This document shows positions 40,860-54,398 of a stretch of 64,000 nucleotides of DNA, piece by piece; the first letter of the stretch is position 1; each line of letters opens with the position of its first letter. The stretch lies in NCBI GenBank assembly GCA_030407315.1, contig JALQPE010000228.1, positions 18,003 to 82,002 on the forward strand. Direction: 5' to 3'. Position numbers and translations under genes: made by a program. This stretch comes from Asparagopsis taxiformis. Lineage: Eukaryota > Rhodophyta > Florideophyceae > Bonnemaisoniales > Bonnemaisoniaceae. The notes under the pieces are model-generated. The model saw only the letters and a list, made by a program, of their open reading frames with translations. It made no database searches and was not told where the DNA came from.

Positions 40860-41435
40860 ATCACACCGAGTACGATTCAACGAGACATCGTGTTTTCACC
40901 TTGTGAATAGGGCCGAGAATATGGTAGAGTATACGAGTAGGAACTACGTGCATGAGAAAATCAGATTCAGTATTAGTGCTTAGAGCATCACTGCGTAACA
41001 AACGGAAGTGGATACGTCTTGGCCAGGATGGTGTTTAGGGAATGCGATACAAGATAGCAAAACGATATTGAGTAGGTCGAGCCCGGATGAAATAGCAATC
41101 ATTGTGCATAAAGTAATGAGCATAGGACAAATCATTGTGGTGAAACAGTTCATTGGATCGAATGAAAGCCAGGAAAGGTTTCTTAATGGTTGAATTTAGT
41201 GGCGGAGAAATATAATTCTGCACTATAGCGGAGAAGTAGCGGAAAAGAGTAAATCTCCTTCAGCAAGCGAGACATGCATCAATATTGCCCAGTATAGTTC
41301 GTCTGAAGTGCAAGTTGAACCTCGCAAAGTGAATATCAGAGGTCGTTGGCTAGTGGTTGAAGAAGTCTGCAACGATGGAGCAATTCTTGAAAACGGATTT
41401 GGCTGCAGAAAACTATTCCGAACAGGCCAGAGTTC
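40860..41435. other. Copy 2 of bases 1-576; no gene recognised
   Basis: Essentially identical to the window start. This stretch shows that the duplicated segment begins at or before base 1. Confidence 0.5.
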
Positions 41436-41801
41436 GTGCAGTTCTCTTCGACGGAGAATCTGGCTGGGTGTACGGTGAAATTGTTGTTCAACGGATCGTT
41501 TAGGGGTGCTCCGGACGTCCAAAATTGTGTCAACCTCGAGATGACGGCGTACTACACTTGTAGCCGTTGGTGGGCCGGGCTGAAACCGAACTCGGTTGGT
41601 ACCATTGGGCAGGAATAGATTGCTGGTTTGTTGGAAATCTTCGGGTACGTGAAGGAGGTGGCCGAGTATTGGAACGTTTCGGATGTGTTGAGGATGCTGG
41701 ATGGCTCCATTCCCAGCGTGGGTGACCCGAGCAAGAGCTTCGACATTCACTCACGCGTTGTCGAAGTTTTTGCGCTGATGGTGCCCAAGAAGGGGTTCTG
41801 A
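41436..41801 (+). pseudogene. Coding remnant upstream of the dioxygenase-like gene, copy 2
   Basis: Same as 577-942 but with TAG at 41616-41618 replacing a Trp codon. Confidence 0.35.
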
Positions 41802-41933
41802 GCGGACTTACATCGCAAGGAAGGCCCTCCCAATGGCTCCAAGTTTGAGAACATCTTTCCCAATCGGAAGTCTGTGTTTTGAAAGGACGCCAGGAAAATG
41901 CTCCTGCGCGTAACTGGCTACCGCGACATGTAA

Positions 41934-43541
41934 ATGCGGAAACAATTTTACGTGGTGGACCCACACATCCCACATGCTGCGCTCCCAGTCACATGTGGTC
42001 ATGATTCCGCCAACCCTTCCCCTTCCATTTCCATTTCCCTGACCATCCCTTCATCCTCCATTCCTTTGCCTTTGAAGAATCCAATTGAGGTAGTACCACC
42101 TCAATTAGATTCTTCCAGCTATTCCGAGGCTCCCTCTGTTTCTGCCACTACCCCTGTCGTGTCTGCATCGTCCGGAGTGGAAACTTCTGGGAAAGTGATG
42201 CCCAAAAGGAGTATCTGCCTGAAAGAGAGTCGTTCCGGTCGTGGTGGAACAGCGACGGCGGGTGGTGCGAGCCCTGTTCAGGTCGTCGAGCTGGAGAGCG
42301 CACCCAAGGAAGCGGGTAAAAGCTCCATCCTCGGGAAGCGCAACTGGGAAACCGCTTCTGCGACGCCCGAGCCCTCTACCAAAAAGAGGAAGCTCAGTGA
42401 GATTTCATCAAAGTCGTCGTCAAAGAAATCCAAGTCGGCTTCCAGAGGAAGTTCTCGGGAGCCGATTCTCCAGTTCGACGACGCCCATGAAAATCCTATT
42501 CCCGACAGTATCGTCGATGAGAATGTGGCCGCCGTTCTCCCTAACGCAATTGCGTCTGGTAGCCCGATGAAGTACTACATGGAAATTACGACGGTAGAGA
42601 CGGTGCGGGCGGAAATAAAGGCGGCAGCATTCCTGGCAGCTGCATCGCCAGGTGCTGAGGACTCGGTGGTGGAATAGTACTTTGCGGTGAAGCGGCGTTG
42701 CTGGACAACATGGGGGTGGTTGTTGTGGAAGGCCTCTTGCAGTCGTCCACGGCTGGTAGTGCGACGCATGACCTCTTCAGTCACTTTTCTCGGCAGTTCC
42801 AGCTGGTTGAGGAGGTTGAAAAGCCACAGAAACCCTCCCAGCAGTCTGATTCTGATGATGAAGACAGGAAACCACAGGACGAGCCGCCAGATTTCGCCAA
42901 GCCCGGTTTTGATCCTTCGCCGTGGCATTTCATCCACAACGTGGGTGCTGCGAAGGACCGCATAGATGGTGGTCGTGGGCGACTCCCCCTGCCGCGGTGT
43001 GAATTGTGCGACAAGCTGGAGGAGGGGAATTTGGATATGTACAGGAACAAGTTGGTGGCAGAGCTTGCTCTTGGTGTTTGTGCGGATTTCTTGAAGTTGG
43101 GAATGGAGGGTGAGGATCCTGTCTTTTTCCCGAAGACAGGATTACGGCTGCTTCTTAAAACAGATGGGGCTGCGGACCAGGATGGGCACACGGACTTCTG
43201 AGAATCCCAATTTTGAGGAGTCGGACCTACCCAATCCCCATCCTATTTCATGATGTCGAGCGGATCCGATGGGTTCTTTATAGTAGCTGCACCTTATAGT
43301 CATGTATGCCTGGTCCATACGGACGCCGACATGTGGAAGGTTCCCGTTAACCACTTTTATGTGCCACCCTATTCCGTCTTAGTTGATCGCGGTGACCTTT
43401 ACCATTACGGGGTCGGCTTCAGGTGAGGAGATCTTCCTGTGGGAGCAGAATTTAGTCTATGGTCTGCCCACGCGCGGCCACATCTACTTGAAGACGGAGA
43501 AGGACGTCCTCACGGACCACATCCACACCGTCGAATATTAA
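41934..43541 (+). pseudogene. 2-oxoglutarate/Fe(II) dioxygenase-like pseudogene, copy 2
   Basis: Same frame breaks as 1075-2682, with only scattered substitutions (for example SDSDDED against SDSDYED, and GAEDS against GDEDS). Because the breaks are shared, the gene had already decayed when the segment was duplicated. HTDF, RGDLYHYG and RGHIYLK remain readable. Confidence 0.55.
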
Positions 43542-43901
43542 AAGTATGACAGGAGCAATAGATAGCATACGAGAAGTATTAAAACCTATGCTATTGTTCC
43601 CTGCTATGAAGTTCTGTCTTTCTCATCTCAACATTATTCGCTTAGCCCACCTTTCTATTTTCATCTATACATCTGACCTTCATGTCATAGTTTAGTGCTA
43701 CTAAGCCTATTGATTGCTACATTTTTGTATTAGTCTACAACTTTACATGATTTCACTAGCTAGACCGTAGGGGGGAACTAGTTTTAGACCTTGACAACCC
43801 GTGAGGTTCGACTATAAGAGACGTTGCTGAGATAACACATGACACAGAATGCTCCTGAAAGCCACTCACAGCCGTACAAACGTTCTGCTGAGCCATGTTC
43901 C

Positions 43902-44492
43902 TGACTTCCCAATTCCTTGCTCACCCTTCCCTAGGTGGGAGGGGGACGGAACTCTCAGCCCCTTACAGCGGAAGCCGTTTACCGGGGATTCTTACAGCAA
44001 AGTCATCGTTACGATGACTTTGCTGTAAGAAAGCGTTTCCATTACAGTGGCCAAGAATTTTTTCACCGGGTAAAAAAATCATGGCAGCTGTAATGATTTA
44101 TTTTCTTACAGCAAAGTCATCGTAACGATGACTTTGCTGTAAGGAAACGTTTCCATTGCAGTGGCCAAAGAAATTTTACCGGGTAAAAAATCAGCAAGAA
44201 TTTTTACCGGGTGAAAAATCGTGGCTGCTGTAATGATTTATTTTCTTACAGCAAAGTCATCGTAACGATGACTTTGCTGTAAGAAAGCGTTTCAATTACA
44301 GTGGCCAAGAATTTTTTTACCGGGTAAAAAATCATGGCTGCTGTAATGATTTATTTTCTTACAGCAAAGTCATCGTAACGATGACTTTGCTGTAAGCATC
44401 CCTGGTAAATTGCTTCCGCTGTAAGCGGCAGGGACTTCCGTCCTTTTCCGACCTAGGGAAGGGTGAGGAGGGAATTATGAAGTCAGGAAACA
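43902..44492. repeat. Foldback cluster A, copy 2
   Basis: Four palindromes near 43990, 44105, 44246 and 44358. Relative to copy 1 it has about 29 extra bases in the second spacer (a duplicated ACCGGGTAAAAAATCAGCAA-type piece). Confidence 0.7.
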
Positions 44493-45256
44493 GGGTATAG
44501 GAATGGTATGGACGGCTGTAGGCGGCATTAGGTAACACATTGTGTTGTTTACACCCGGTTTGAGCTGGGTGTTGTGTCTAGTATGGTTGGAGGAGTGTAC
44601 GAAATTTCTACCACGTGGTCGGAAATGGTTCAATTTTCTCACGACAGAGATTCTGACTTTCGAAATTCAAACTCGTTAAAGTGGGCTGGAGTTGGTGTGA
44701 ACACCTCCAGGACCTCTGGGAAGGATCTGGTAACACATGTCCTGTGACTGCACGCGGTTATCCTCTCTGAAATCAACCATAGATTATCGGAGGGCAAAAT
44801 CTACTCTTGGTGCCGTGTGGCACATTGACTATACAAAACCGTCTGTTTCCAGTTTTTATATACTTTACTCTCGAGTAGATAGGATTTCAGCTGTCCGAGT
44901 AAAGAATGGGCCATATAAATGTTTCATTTCAACACAAGCATTGTGCAATTCAACCTCTTCCAGGTCCAAAAACTTGTCCAGAGTACACTTCCAGGCCATC
45001 GCCTGGGAGCGTACTCTGGACAATTTTTTGGACTAAGTGCACTTTCAAGTGCATGCACTTGGAGGCATCCAGTCCAAATCTACGTCGTTCCGACAAAGTT
45101 GAATTTTGGCCATGGCCGAAATTCATCATATCTGCAGTTGTGAGAATCTGATGACCAAAAATCGATGCATTCTGCCAGCCCTAATGCGCAAGCCAGAAGC
45201 TTTACGGACAGATAAAACACCTTTCTGTAATCCCCAGAGCCACTCCAGCCCTTATA

Positions 45257-45328
45257 CACTACGGTGTTGAAAAGGGGGCCTCAGACAGTACGGTGAGACA
45301 GTGATTTTTACTGCCTCACTGTACAATG
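45257..45328 (+). repeat. Isolated CACTA left terminus, copy 2
   Basis: CACTACGGTGTTGAAAAGG at 45257, matching 4369 and the true end at 38969. Confidence 0.6.
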
Positions 45329-45549
45329 ATCTTCAGGAAGTAGGATATTCTCTAAGCCTAGCACGGGAGAGAAAGATGGAAGCGTAGGCATGCAGAAGTA
45401 TAGAGGCAATAGTATGTGTAGACTATGGCAGTGGTAGAAAAGTATTTCATGCACGAAAAGGACTGGTAGAGTGACACTAGAGAAGTGATGCTTAGCAGGA
45501 AGGGATGTGGAGATGATGAAGGAGGACAACAGACATGAGATCGAGGGTT

Positions 45550-45830
45550 GAGACCAACGGCTTACAGACGGAGCAGTTTACCAGGGATGTTTACAGCAAA
45601 GTCATCGTTACGATGACTTTGCTGTAAGAAAACAATTCATTACAGTAGCCATGATTTTTTTACCGGGTAAAAAATTCCTGGCCACTGTAATGAAAACGTT
45701 TTCTTACAGCAAAGTCATCGTAACGATGACTTTGCTGTAAGCATCCCTGGTAAACTGCCTCAGCTGTAAGCGGCTGGGAGCTTGGTCCCTCCCTCACCTT
45801 GGGAAGGGTGAGCAAGGAATTGTGAAGCCG
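45550..45830. repeat. Foldback cluster B, copy 2
   Basis: Two intact palindromes (near 45592 and 45703) with one spacer. Shorter and less decayed than copy 1. Confidence 0.65.
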
Positions 45831-46459
45831 TAAAACATGGCAGAGGGATGGTTTGGACGGCTGTTAGCGGTGTTGGGGAGCACTCTGCGTCGTGCTAACC
45901 CAGTCTGGGCTGGGTGCCCTGCCTGGTACGGCGGGAGGAGTGCACAAAATTTCAAACACAATTTCCTCAAGAGTGAAATTCTGATTGTCGAAACTCAACC
46001 TCCCTAAAATGAACTAGAGCTGGCATGAGCACCTCCAGGACGTCTGGAAAGGTACTGACAGCACGTTTTCGGAGCATTGGCGCAGCTGTTCTCTCTGAGA
46101 TCAAGCATAGAGTATCCGTGGCCAGATTCTATTCCTGGTGCCGTGTGGCACAGTGACCACACCAAATCGCCCTTTTTAGCAGACTATAGATTTGAGTTAC
46201 TAGGAATCTAGCTGCCTTCAATACCAACATAGTTGGTAAGTAGGCTAGCCTAGGATTGTAGGAAAATCAGGAAGGATGGGAGGGTAGGTATGCAGCAACA
46301 TGAAGGGGATAGTATGAGTAGATTATGGCGGTGGTAGAGAAGGATTGCACTCACTGAAGGGTCGGCTGGAGTGACACCGGAGTCGACATAGAAGGGAGGT
46401 TGGGATAGGCTGGGATGAAGGAAGACAAGAGACATGAGAGAGAGGGTGAAGCCAGACCG

Positions 46460-46875
46460 CTTACAGCTGAGGCAGTTTACCGCGGGGGCTGACAGCAAAG
46501 TCATCGTTACGATGACTTTGCTGTAAGAAAAGAAAACATTACAGCCGGCACGATTTTTTACCCGGTAAAAATTCTTCGCCTACTGTAATGTTTCCTTTTC
46601 TTACAGCAAAGTCATCGTTACGATGACTTTGCTGTAAGAAAACGTTTCATTACAGTAGCCACGATTTTTTACCCGGTAAAAAAATTCTTGGTGATTTTTT
46701 CACCCGGTAAAATCCTTCGCCCACTGTAATGTTTTCTTTTCTTACAGCAAAGTCATCGTAACGATGACTTTGCTGTAAGCATCCCTGGTAAACTGCCTCA
46801 GCTGTAAGCGTCTGGTACCTTGGTCCCTCTCTCACTTTGGGAAGGGTGAGATAGGAATTTTGAAGTCGGGAACAT
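46460..46875. repeat. Foldback cluster C, copy 2
   Basis: Three palindromes near 46493, 46600 and 46741. The extra GATTTTTT(C)ACCCGGTAAAA unit sits in the second spacer, not the first as in copy 1. Confidence 0.65.
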
Positions 46876-48484
46876 TGTGGAAGGATGGTTTCGACGGCTT
46901 CGGGCGGCTTTGAAGAGCAATCTGTGTCTTGTTCACCCGGGCTGAACTACCTAAAAAGTTCAGTATTGGGAGAGCAGCACGGTAAATTCCGACCACCATT
47001 TTCTCACGACAGAGATTCTGGCGGTCGAAATTCAAACTCGTTAAAATGGACTAGAGTTGGTGTGAACACCTCCAGGACCTCTGGAAAGGTACTACCTGCA
47101 CATTTTCCGAGGCTACAAGAAGCCGGTCTCTCCAATATCAAGCATAGATTATCGGTGCGCAAAATCTACTCCTGGTGCTGTGTAGCACATTGACTATACA
47201 AAACCGTCCGTTTCCCGTTATAATAAACTATACTCTCAAGTAGGTAGGAATCTAGATATTCACCTTACATCGATGGTTATGAAGTAGGTTAGCCTAGGAC
47301 TGAAGGACAGAAGGTAAAGGATAGGATGGTAGGCATGGGGTAAAATGAAGGTGGTGGTATGAGTAGAATACGGAAGTGGTAGACAGGTATTTAATGCACA
47401 GGAGGGGCGTGTGAAGTGACACCAGAGGCGCGGTGCGTCACAGGAAGGGAGACTGGAATGATGAAGGAGAACTAGAGGCATGAGAGATAGGTTGTTGAGG
47501 CATGCTTCTAGCTCTATTATATAACTACATTGCTCCTCTATAGGCTACGCAATCCATTCCAGCAGTTCTAGTTAAAAATGGACTATATGAATGTTTCATT
47601 TCAATATCAGCATTGTGCAGTTGAGCCTCTTCAAGGTCCGAAAACTTGTCCAGAGTACGCTTCCAGGCCACTTGAAGGCATCCAGAACACTTGCACTTCG
47701 TTCTTGCAAAGTTCAATTTTGGCTATCACATCTCCAGTTGTGGGAGTCTGGTGACCAAAAGTCGATGCATTCTGGAATCCCTACCACGCAATTCAACAGC
47801 TTTACGGACACATAAAACACTTTTCCGTACTCCCTAGAGCCACTCCAGCCCTTACGGATCACTTACACTTCGTTCCGACAAAGTTCAATTTTGGCCATCA
47901 CATCTCCAGTTGTGAGAATCTGGTGACCAAAAATTAGTGAACTCCGGAAGCTCTACCTCGCAAGCTACCAGCTTTCAGGGCAAATAAAACCCGTTACAGT
48001 ACTCCCCAGACCCACCCCAACCTTCCCAGACCACTTGCACTTCGTTCCGACAAAGTTCAATTTTGGCCATCACATGTCCAGTTGTGGGAATCTGGTGACC
48101 AAAACTCGATGCATTCTGTCAGCCCTAATGCGCAAGCCAGCAGCTTTACGAACTCATAGAACACTTTTCCGTACTCCCTAGACCCACTCCAACCCTTACA
48201 GACCACTTGCACATCATTCGGACAAAGTTCCATTTTGACCATCACATCTCCAGTTGTGAGAATCTGGTGACCGAAAATCGATGAATTCTACCAGCCCTAC
48301 CACGCAAGCCAGAAGCTTTGAGTGCAATTAAAACACGTTTTAGTGCTTCCTAGAACCACCCCAACCCTTCCAGACCACTTTGCAGCCTTTTTCGCGGGGT
48401 CCGAAATCGTCTCCTTCTTCTTCCCGAGTGAGAAACATCAGTCCCTCTCGAATGCTTACAGAGAGGTTGGTTTACTATGGTTTC

Positions 48485-48895
48485 TTACAGCAAAGTCATC
48501 GTTAAGATGACTTTGCTGTAATGTTTTGTTTTCTTACAGCAAAGTCATCGTAACGATGACTTTGCTGTAATGTTTTGTTTACTTACAGCAAAGTCATCGT
48601 AACGATGACTTTGCTGTAATGTTTTGTTTTCTTACAGCAAAGTCATCGTAACGATGACTTTTCTGTAAGCAACCTGGGTAAACTGCCTTTGCTGTAAGAA
48701 AACTGAATAGCAGTTCCGACAGCTTGTCCTGAAGAGGCAAATCCGCCTTAACGATGACTTTGCTGTAAGAAAACAGAGAACTCTGTACAGTTTTGACAGC
48801 TTGTCCTGAAGAAAAAATCCGCCTTAACGATGACTTTGCTGTAAGAAAACAGAGTAATTACAGTTCTGACAGCTTGTCCTGAAAACCCGTCCTCC
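48485..48895. repeat. Foldback cluster D, copy 2
   Basis: Four palindromes at 48485, 48533, 48582 and 48631 with a period of about 48 bp, then the same half-site units as copy 1. Expanded by two units. Confidence 0.7.
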
Positions 48896-49154
48896 CGCCC
48901 AAGTTTATTCTTCCTACCCTAGAGCTCTACTGACGTTCCCAGTCGCAAGTATCGTACCACTTGAACACTATCACACAGCTAGAATTGTCACCTGTCCCTC
49001 ATGGCGACCAGCGCCGAGCGAAGAGCGAAACAAGGGCCACAAGCACAGTCGCAAAAGTTCCATTCTCTCCACTGATCTCCCATATGACGATTCTACATAG
49101 GCGACGGTTTCACTCGATGCCGTCTTCGCAAGCTGCGTCTCTATCGTCTGAGAA

Positions 49155-50047
49155 ATGTCGCATCTACGCATCGCATCTGTAGCCATCCTACTTGCGACAG
49201 CATTCTCACACGGTCTGCTGTCCGATCCGCCACAACGCGGGCTCCTCTCCGGCAGCGAACTATCGCCCTCAATATACTTTCATTCGGCGCCGCGTGATCG
49301 CTATGCGCATTTTCCTACTGGACTGAAAAGCACCGTTCGAGGTGCCGGATCGCGCTCTCAGGAAGTTGCGGGCGCACATAATTGGACGCTATTCGATCCC
49401 ATGGCGCAGAGCGATACATGGCGCTCCGGTGTGTGTGGTGACGAGAAGGGGGCCCGCAGCAGCATCTTCGTGGTGGTAGGTTTTATTATCGTGGCAGGAT
49501 TTCGCGCAAGTACACCAAGGGCCAAGTTATTGAAGTCTCGACTGTTGTCATCGCCAATCATGGTGGATTCATGCAGTTACACTTATGTGATGTGTCCAAG
49601 TGCAACGGCGAGATCTCAAAACAGTGTTTCAAACGTGGTACATGTCATGAACTGAAGCGTGCTAAATCTGCCTGCGATTAATCGCATAATTATGGTGCGG
49701 AGCGGTGTGGTCCGATTGATGAAAAGCATCCTGGGAGATGTATTTACCGTGTAAGATTGGGAACGGGCTGGAGAGATTTGGGGGAGCCACGATGAGATTT
49801 TGTCTACAGAAAGGTGTTACAAGCCGACATTGCGTGTTACACTGGTACTGGGCTAGTGCTCATCAGTGTAGTGCACCGGGGCTGTCGGAGTATTTTGAGA
49901 GGATGGAAGGTGCTTGGGGCAAATGTAGGGGCCCCTACAGATACTGGTATCTCAAGAAAACCATGTGGTGGGGAGGTGTTTCCGCAGGAGTTTCATCAGT
50001 GCTCTGATGTGAGAATTGTTGAAAGGAAGCGTCTGCAGAGAGATTGA
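49155..50047 (+). pseudogene. LPMO-like protein, copy 2, multiply broken
   Basis: Same gene as 8163-9045, with more lesions. One G is lost in the G run at about 49449 (frameshift before the conserved core). A 12-bp insertion at about 49680 creates the perfect palindrome TGCGATTAATCGCA and a TAA stop. One G is lost at about 49740. The signal peptide and N-terminal His-Gly remain. It is clearly non-functional; copy 1 is closer to the ancestor. Confidence 0.75.
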
Positions 50048-50075
50048 TTACGAATTAGAATTGGGACAAGTTGAT

Positions 50076-50645
50076 TCAAACACTGCCTTGAGGCAGTTTG
50101 AGAAATTCGATAGTGCACTTCTCTAGCGATAGATACAGTGGCTGAAACTGTAATAGTTTGTCGATCAGGGATGCGATGGCAGCACTCTGAACGGCGACAG
50201 TGCCAGAGACCCAGATCAACATCCTTGTAAAAGTTTTCTGACTGCTTCCACCAGCCAAGTTTGGTAGTTGGCCTAAACAGCAAGCACCAATTCAGCGCAT
50301 TTCTGTTGCTCGGCATCTAATGAAAAGGTTGAAAACGCTCTATATCTCAAACGGCATCGTGCACTGCCCAACGGCCAGAATCTCCTGACTAATCCTTCCA
50401 CCGCATAAACTAAACAACAACGCAATGGTCGGCATCAACCCCGCTTGTCGCAAATCAACACGATCGGCATTCCAGCACATTGGGTCGAACCATAACACAA
50501 CAGTGTTAGCCGAGACACTGCGCATGGCCGTGATCGATAAACCACCGATACCAAGCTCATAATGCCCGAATCCTCCACTCGGCAGCATCACTGGTGATTT
50601 CCCGTTGTTTCCGCCATGCCTGTCGACCTTCACCCTCCATGCCAC
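50076..50645 (-). pseudogene. Unrecognised minus-strand coding remnant, copy 2
   Basis: Same two frames as 9074-9650, with a 5-bp deletion near 50357. No family recognised. Confidence 0.3.
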
Positions 50646-50732
50646 GCATTCGACCGGTGAAATAACCGCACCAGCCGGCCATCACGTGCACCATTCCACG
50701 ACGACCCATCTAGATGGCAGCTGCGCAGCAGC

Positions 50733-52392
50733 ATGGCAGGGCTAAGTCTGCCGGAGATGGTCGAAGTGGGCATGACCGTGGAGGTACTGTGGCCGGTCGT
50801 GATCTGGGGCACGCGCAAGAAGGAAAACCCAACAAATTCTTGGTGGAAAGCGTGCGTGCTCGAGATTTGGTGCAATGGCATTGAAAATTGCGGGCGCATC
50901 GAGTACCATGAGAGCTTTGGTCATCCACGCACGATTTGCGTAGTTCGCTTTCTGGAAGGAAAACTCGTGGATTATGGCTCTCCGTCACGCGACGACTCGG
51001 TACAAATGCCGTCTATGAACCTGAAATGGCGCATTGCAAACGCATCAAATCCGACGGAAGATGTTCAACTAGCTTCTGCGTCAGGCAAAACGACACGCGG
51101 TGCACGTCACACTGCAGCCGCTGAAAGCTCGCTGCTCGCACAAAAAATTGCAGCTATGAGTCGCCAGCTCGACGACGTCCAGAGCTTGCTGCGCGAACAC
51201 ACGGATCAATGGGCAGTGATTGCCGATTGTGAATCATCTCGCGTTTCGACAGACGTCGCGCAGGTACCGCTCATGCGGAATTTGGCACAACTTTATGAAA
51301 AGGGCTGCCAGCCGAACAGCGAAGAGGCAAGCGTAAGGTACAAACGCTGCGCATTGGCGGAAGATATCACGTCCGGACTTCAGCTGGGAAAAAAGTATCG
51401 CGATGCGGATGGCAGCGAAAGAGACTATGAACAAGCAGTGGCGCTGTTTCGTCGCGCAGCAGCCTCGGGATCGCTGGAGGCCAAGGTTCATCTCGGAAAC
51501 ATGTATGAGAATGGACATGAAGTGCAACAGGACTTGAAAAGGGCGTACGCCCTTTTCAAGTCCTGCTGCAACGTTGCAATTGTATCGGGAGGCAGCGGAT
51601 GGAGGACTAGCAGTCGGCAGAACGAATATTGCAATCATGTACGAGACGGGACACGGCGTGGAGATGGACGAGGCGCGTGCAGCACAGTTGTACGAAGAGG
51701 GAATTATGGGCGGCGATATCTCGGCAAAGAATGATCTTGGCGTCATGTTTGAGGAGGGATGCGGCGTGCAGAAGGACATTGCAGAAGATTTTCGACTGTA
51801 CAAGTCGGGATCTGATTACGGAGACGCAGATTGTATGAACAATCTCGCGACGCTGTACGACAATGGAAATGGTGAAGGGACTGATAAGAAGCGCGCTTTT
51901 GAGCTGTATGAGCGGTCAGCGCAGAGTGGGAATGCGTTTGCAATGTACAATTTAGCATGCATGCTGGAGAACGGCGAGGGCATTCGACGGGATTTGCGAC
52001 GTGCGGTAACGCTGTATGAATCGGCGGCACGCAAGGGGAATGTCGCAAGTAAGACGAGTTTAGCAGAGATGTATACATCGATATATCGAGGCGGAAAGGG
52101 TATTGATGTGGATTTCGTATAAGCGAGAGCGCTTTATGAGGAGGCGGTCCAGAAGTTTGACGTGGACGCGATGTGTAGTCTGGAAAAGATTTACGAAACT
52201 GGGCTGGGTGTCGCGGTGGACTTGAAGAGGGCTTGGCGATTGTACGTTGATGCGCACTTGCATGGTGCTATTGAGGGAACGTGTGGGATGGAGCGGTTGG
52301 ATCAGATCAAGGATGGCGTTGAGGTGAAAGAGGAGCGCAAGATGGACGCCGCTGTAGTAGTAAGTAAGCGGAAACGCAGTGGACGTAGTTAG
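50733..52392 (+). pseudogene. Tudor-like + Sel1-repeat protein, broken, copy 2
   Basis: Same architecture and lesions as 9736-11395: palindrome at 51528-51565 and TAA at 52120-52122. Amino-acid changes are few (for example GK for RK at SASGK, and ARAAQ preceded by E). The lesions predate the duplication. Confidence 0.65.
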
Positions 52393-53025
52393 CAACGTAC
52401 CATCCATGATCAACACTGAAAATTGAGTTCAATTCTCCGAATTATTTCGTGTAGTCGCCAAAGTTTTGCTTTCATCCGAAATGTGGAAATACACGAATTC
52501 ATGTGTGCCTTTGACGAGTATTCCACGTCGCAGTACGACATCGGTTGGGCATGGCGCTGAAGAGCACAAATGTCCCGATGAACGCCATAGATTTCAGCTC
52601 TTTACGACGCGCTGCTTGTGTCATGGGTTACTCACTGCTGTTAACAGTACCACGTGCTGTTAACAGCACCTACGCCCAATTGGGCGTAGGTACTGCTATT
52701 GACCATCTGTGCTTGGAATGTATGGTAGGAAACACCAATTCAACGATGGGAACTGAGTTTGGACCTTTACCAAGACGGCATCCAAGCGGAGACATGTCTC
52801 GTCCGATTCCGGCATTTTTTGAACAAAATAACATTGAGATCTAAGAAAACTAGAAACCAACCTCGCCCACCACATCATCCTGATCAACCCGTCGGAAGTC
52901 GATCTCGCCCTCATCACAATGCCGCTCAATACAGCATTTCTGCCAGCTACAGCTTGCATCTTTTGATCGAATAGAAACAGCGCATTTGTGAAGAGGTTCA
53001 AACCAGCCCAGTCAACGCAGATCGT
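52393..53025. other. Spacer with nested palindromes, copy 2
   Basis: Copy of 11396-12029, including the 24-bp palindrome at 52668-52691. Confidence 0.4.
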
Positions 53026-53575
53026 GTGCAATTTAGAAGTCGCGTCTGCACGCGACTATGCGCTCAGCCGACAGCATGCGCAACATCAGACGCTGGTGAC
53101 AACAAGCAGGAAGAACGTGATCCGTACGTTCTGAACGAGAAGGAGCTTGCAATTGCTGGTGAATTTCCCCCCGAGATCCCCTGGCTGAACAAAGTGGTTT
53201 TGACGGGTCGGCTGGAACGCGACCCGGAATTGAAGCAAATGAGGCCAGATTTCAATGTATGCAAGTTCTCGATGGCGGTGGAGAATACGTGGGATCCTGA
53301 TTGGGGGCCTGATCAGGAGAGGAATAGTTGGTATGATGTGAAGCTCTGGGCCCAGAGCTCCACGTCATACCAACTATTCCTCTGGGTCTCCGGGTGACAG
53401 AGCTGCGTCGACAGCGAAGAAGGGGCTCCGAGTTGGTATTTCAGGCGGAATTGGTATCAATTCATGGACTAGTGCCGATGGTGAAACAAGGACCAATATT
53501 GTAGTTACAGCTGAGTCGTTTGAAATTCTGCAGTCGCGGTCGGAGCCGTCCCCTGGCCTCTCCAATGGTTCTTAG
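53026..53575 (+). pseudogene. Single-strand DNA-binding protein, interrupted, copy 2
   Basis: Same as 12030-12579. The inverted duplication (about 53318-53383) is better preserved here: AGAGGAATAGTTGGTATGA pairs exactly with its later complement, while copy 1 has a T in place of a G. The second half of the OB fold follows in another frame. Confidence 0.75.
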
Positions 53576-54398
53576 CGCAGTAGAAGGGACGCGTACCATC
53601 GCAATTACAACGAAAGCCGGGTAGAGCCTGATAACAAGCTAAATGACCTGCAATTCTAACTATTTTGTTCCAAGCCAAACCAAAATATAATAAAGCCTAT
53701 GGAAACTGTCAACCAAGTTAGCTATAGCTAACTTGTTATAACAAAAGTGAATTGATAGAGACTGTTTAAACTTTAGTGTTGGACTCGCTCGTAATACAGC
53801 AGGTAAGCCTCGCTGTTCAGAACACCATTCCATAGTCTGTTACGCATTGTGATATTGAGTACAATTCCTTCACATTCTTTGGCAGCCGTGTATATGTATA
53901 ACACGCAGCGCGGGGAGAGAAGTGTCCTCAAGACGAGCTGCTGACGTTCGAAAGTGGAATTGTGTCATTTGTAAACATATCAACGGTCAATGAACCGTTT
54001 CTCTGGGCATCTACGAAAGCAGCACAGTGTAGTACTTATGCAAGGTATTTATTGTCTTTATTCTCATTGAAGTCTTTACAATCGATAGAACTAATACATA
54101 AACTCCCCTAAATTAATCTAAGCCTCAAACTGTGGCTGGAACTGACAACGTGCAGCGGCAGTGATTCATTCAAAATGTTGGAAAGTTGATCCTATCGTGT
54201 GAATGTGTGACACAAATCATCGTTCCCATCTGAGTGCGGTCTATCTGCTCTCCTCTAGAACTTATACTCCCTCGTACTAACTTCCCTGCATCCAACTATC
54301 AGTAAAGCTCCCGCACAATTACTATAGTCGTATACTACACACCATTCCAATATTTATCTTCACATTAACACTATGCCCCTTATTTCCTCTCAAGTCCA
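53576..54398. other. Right subterminal non-coding region, copy 2
   Basis: Copy of 12580-13401. Its last part, about 54290-54398, is repeated inverted at about 57120-57235. Confidence 0.45.

Larger units (their letters stand above)
44493..48484. repeat. Higher-order tandem satellite region, copy 2
   Basis: Unit H at about 44600-44890, 45950-46215 and 46975-47240. Unit S near 45085 and in tandem at about 47690-48400. Differences from copy 1 are mainly indels and unit-level changes. No gene. Confidence 0.6.
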
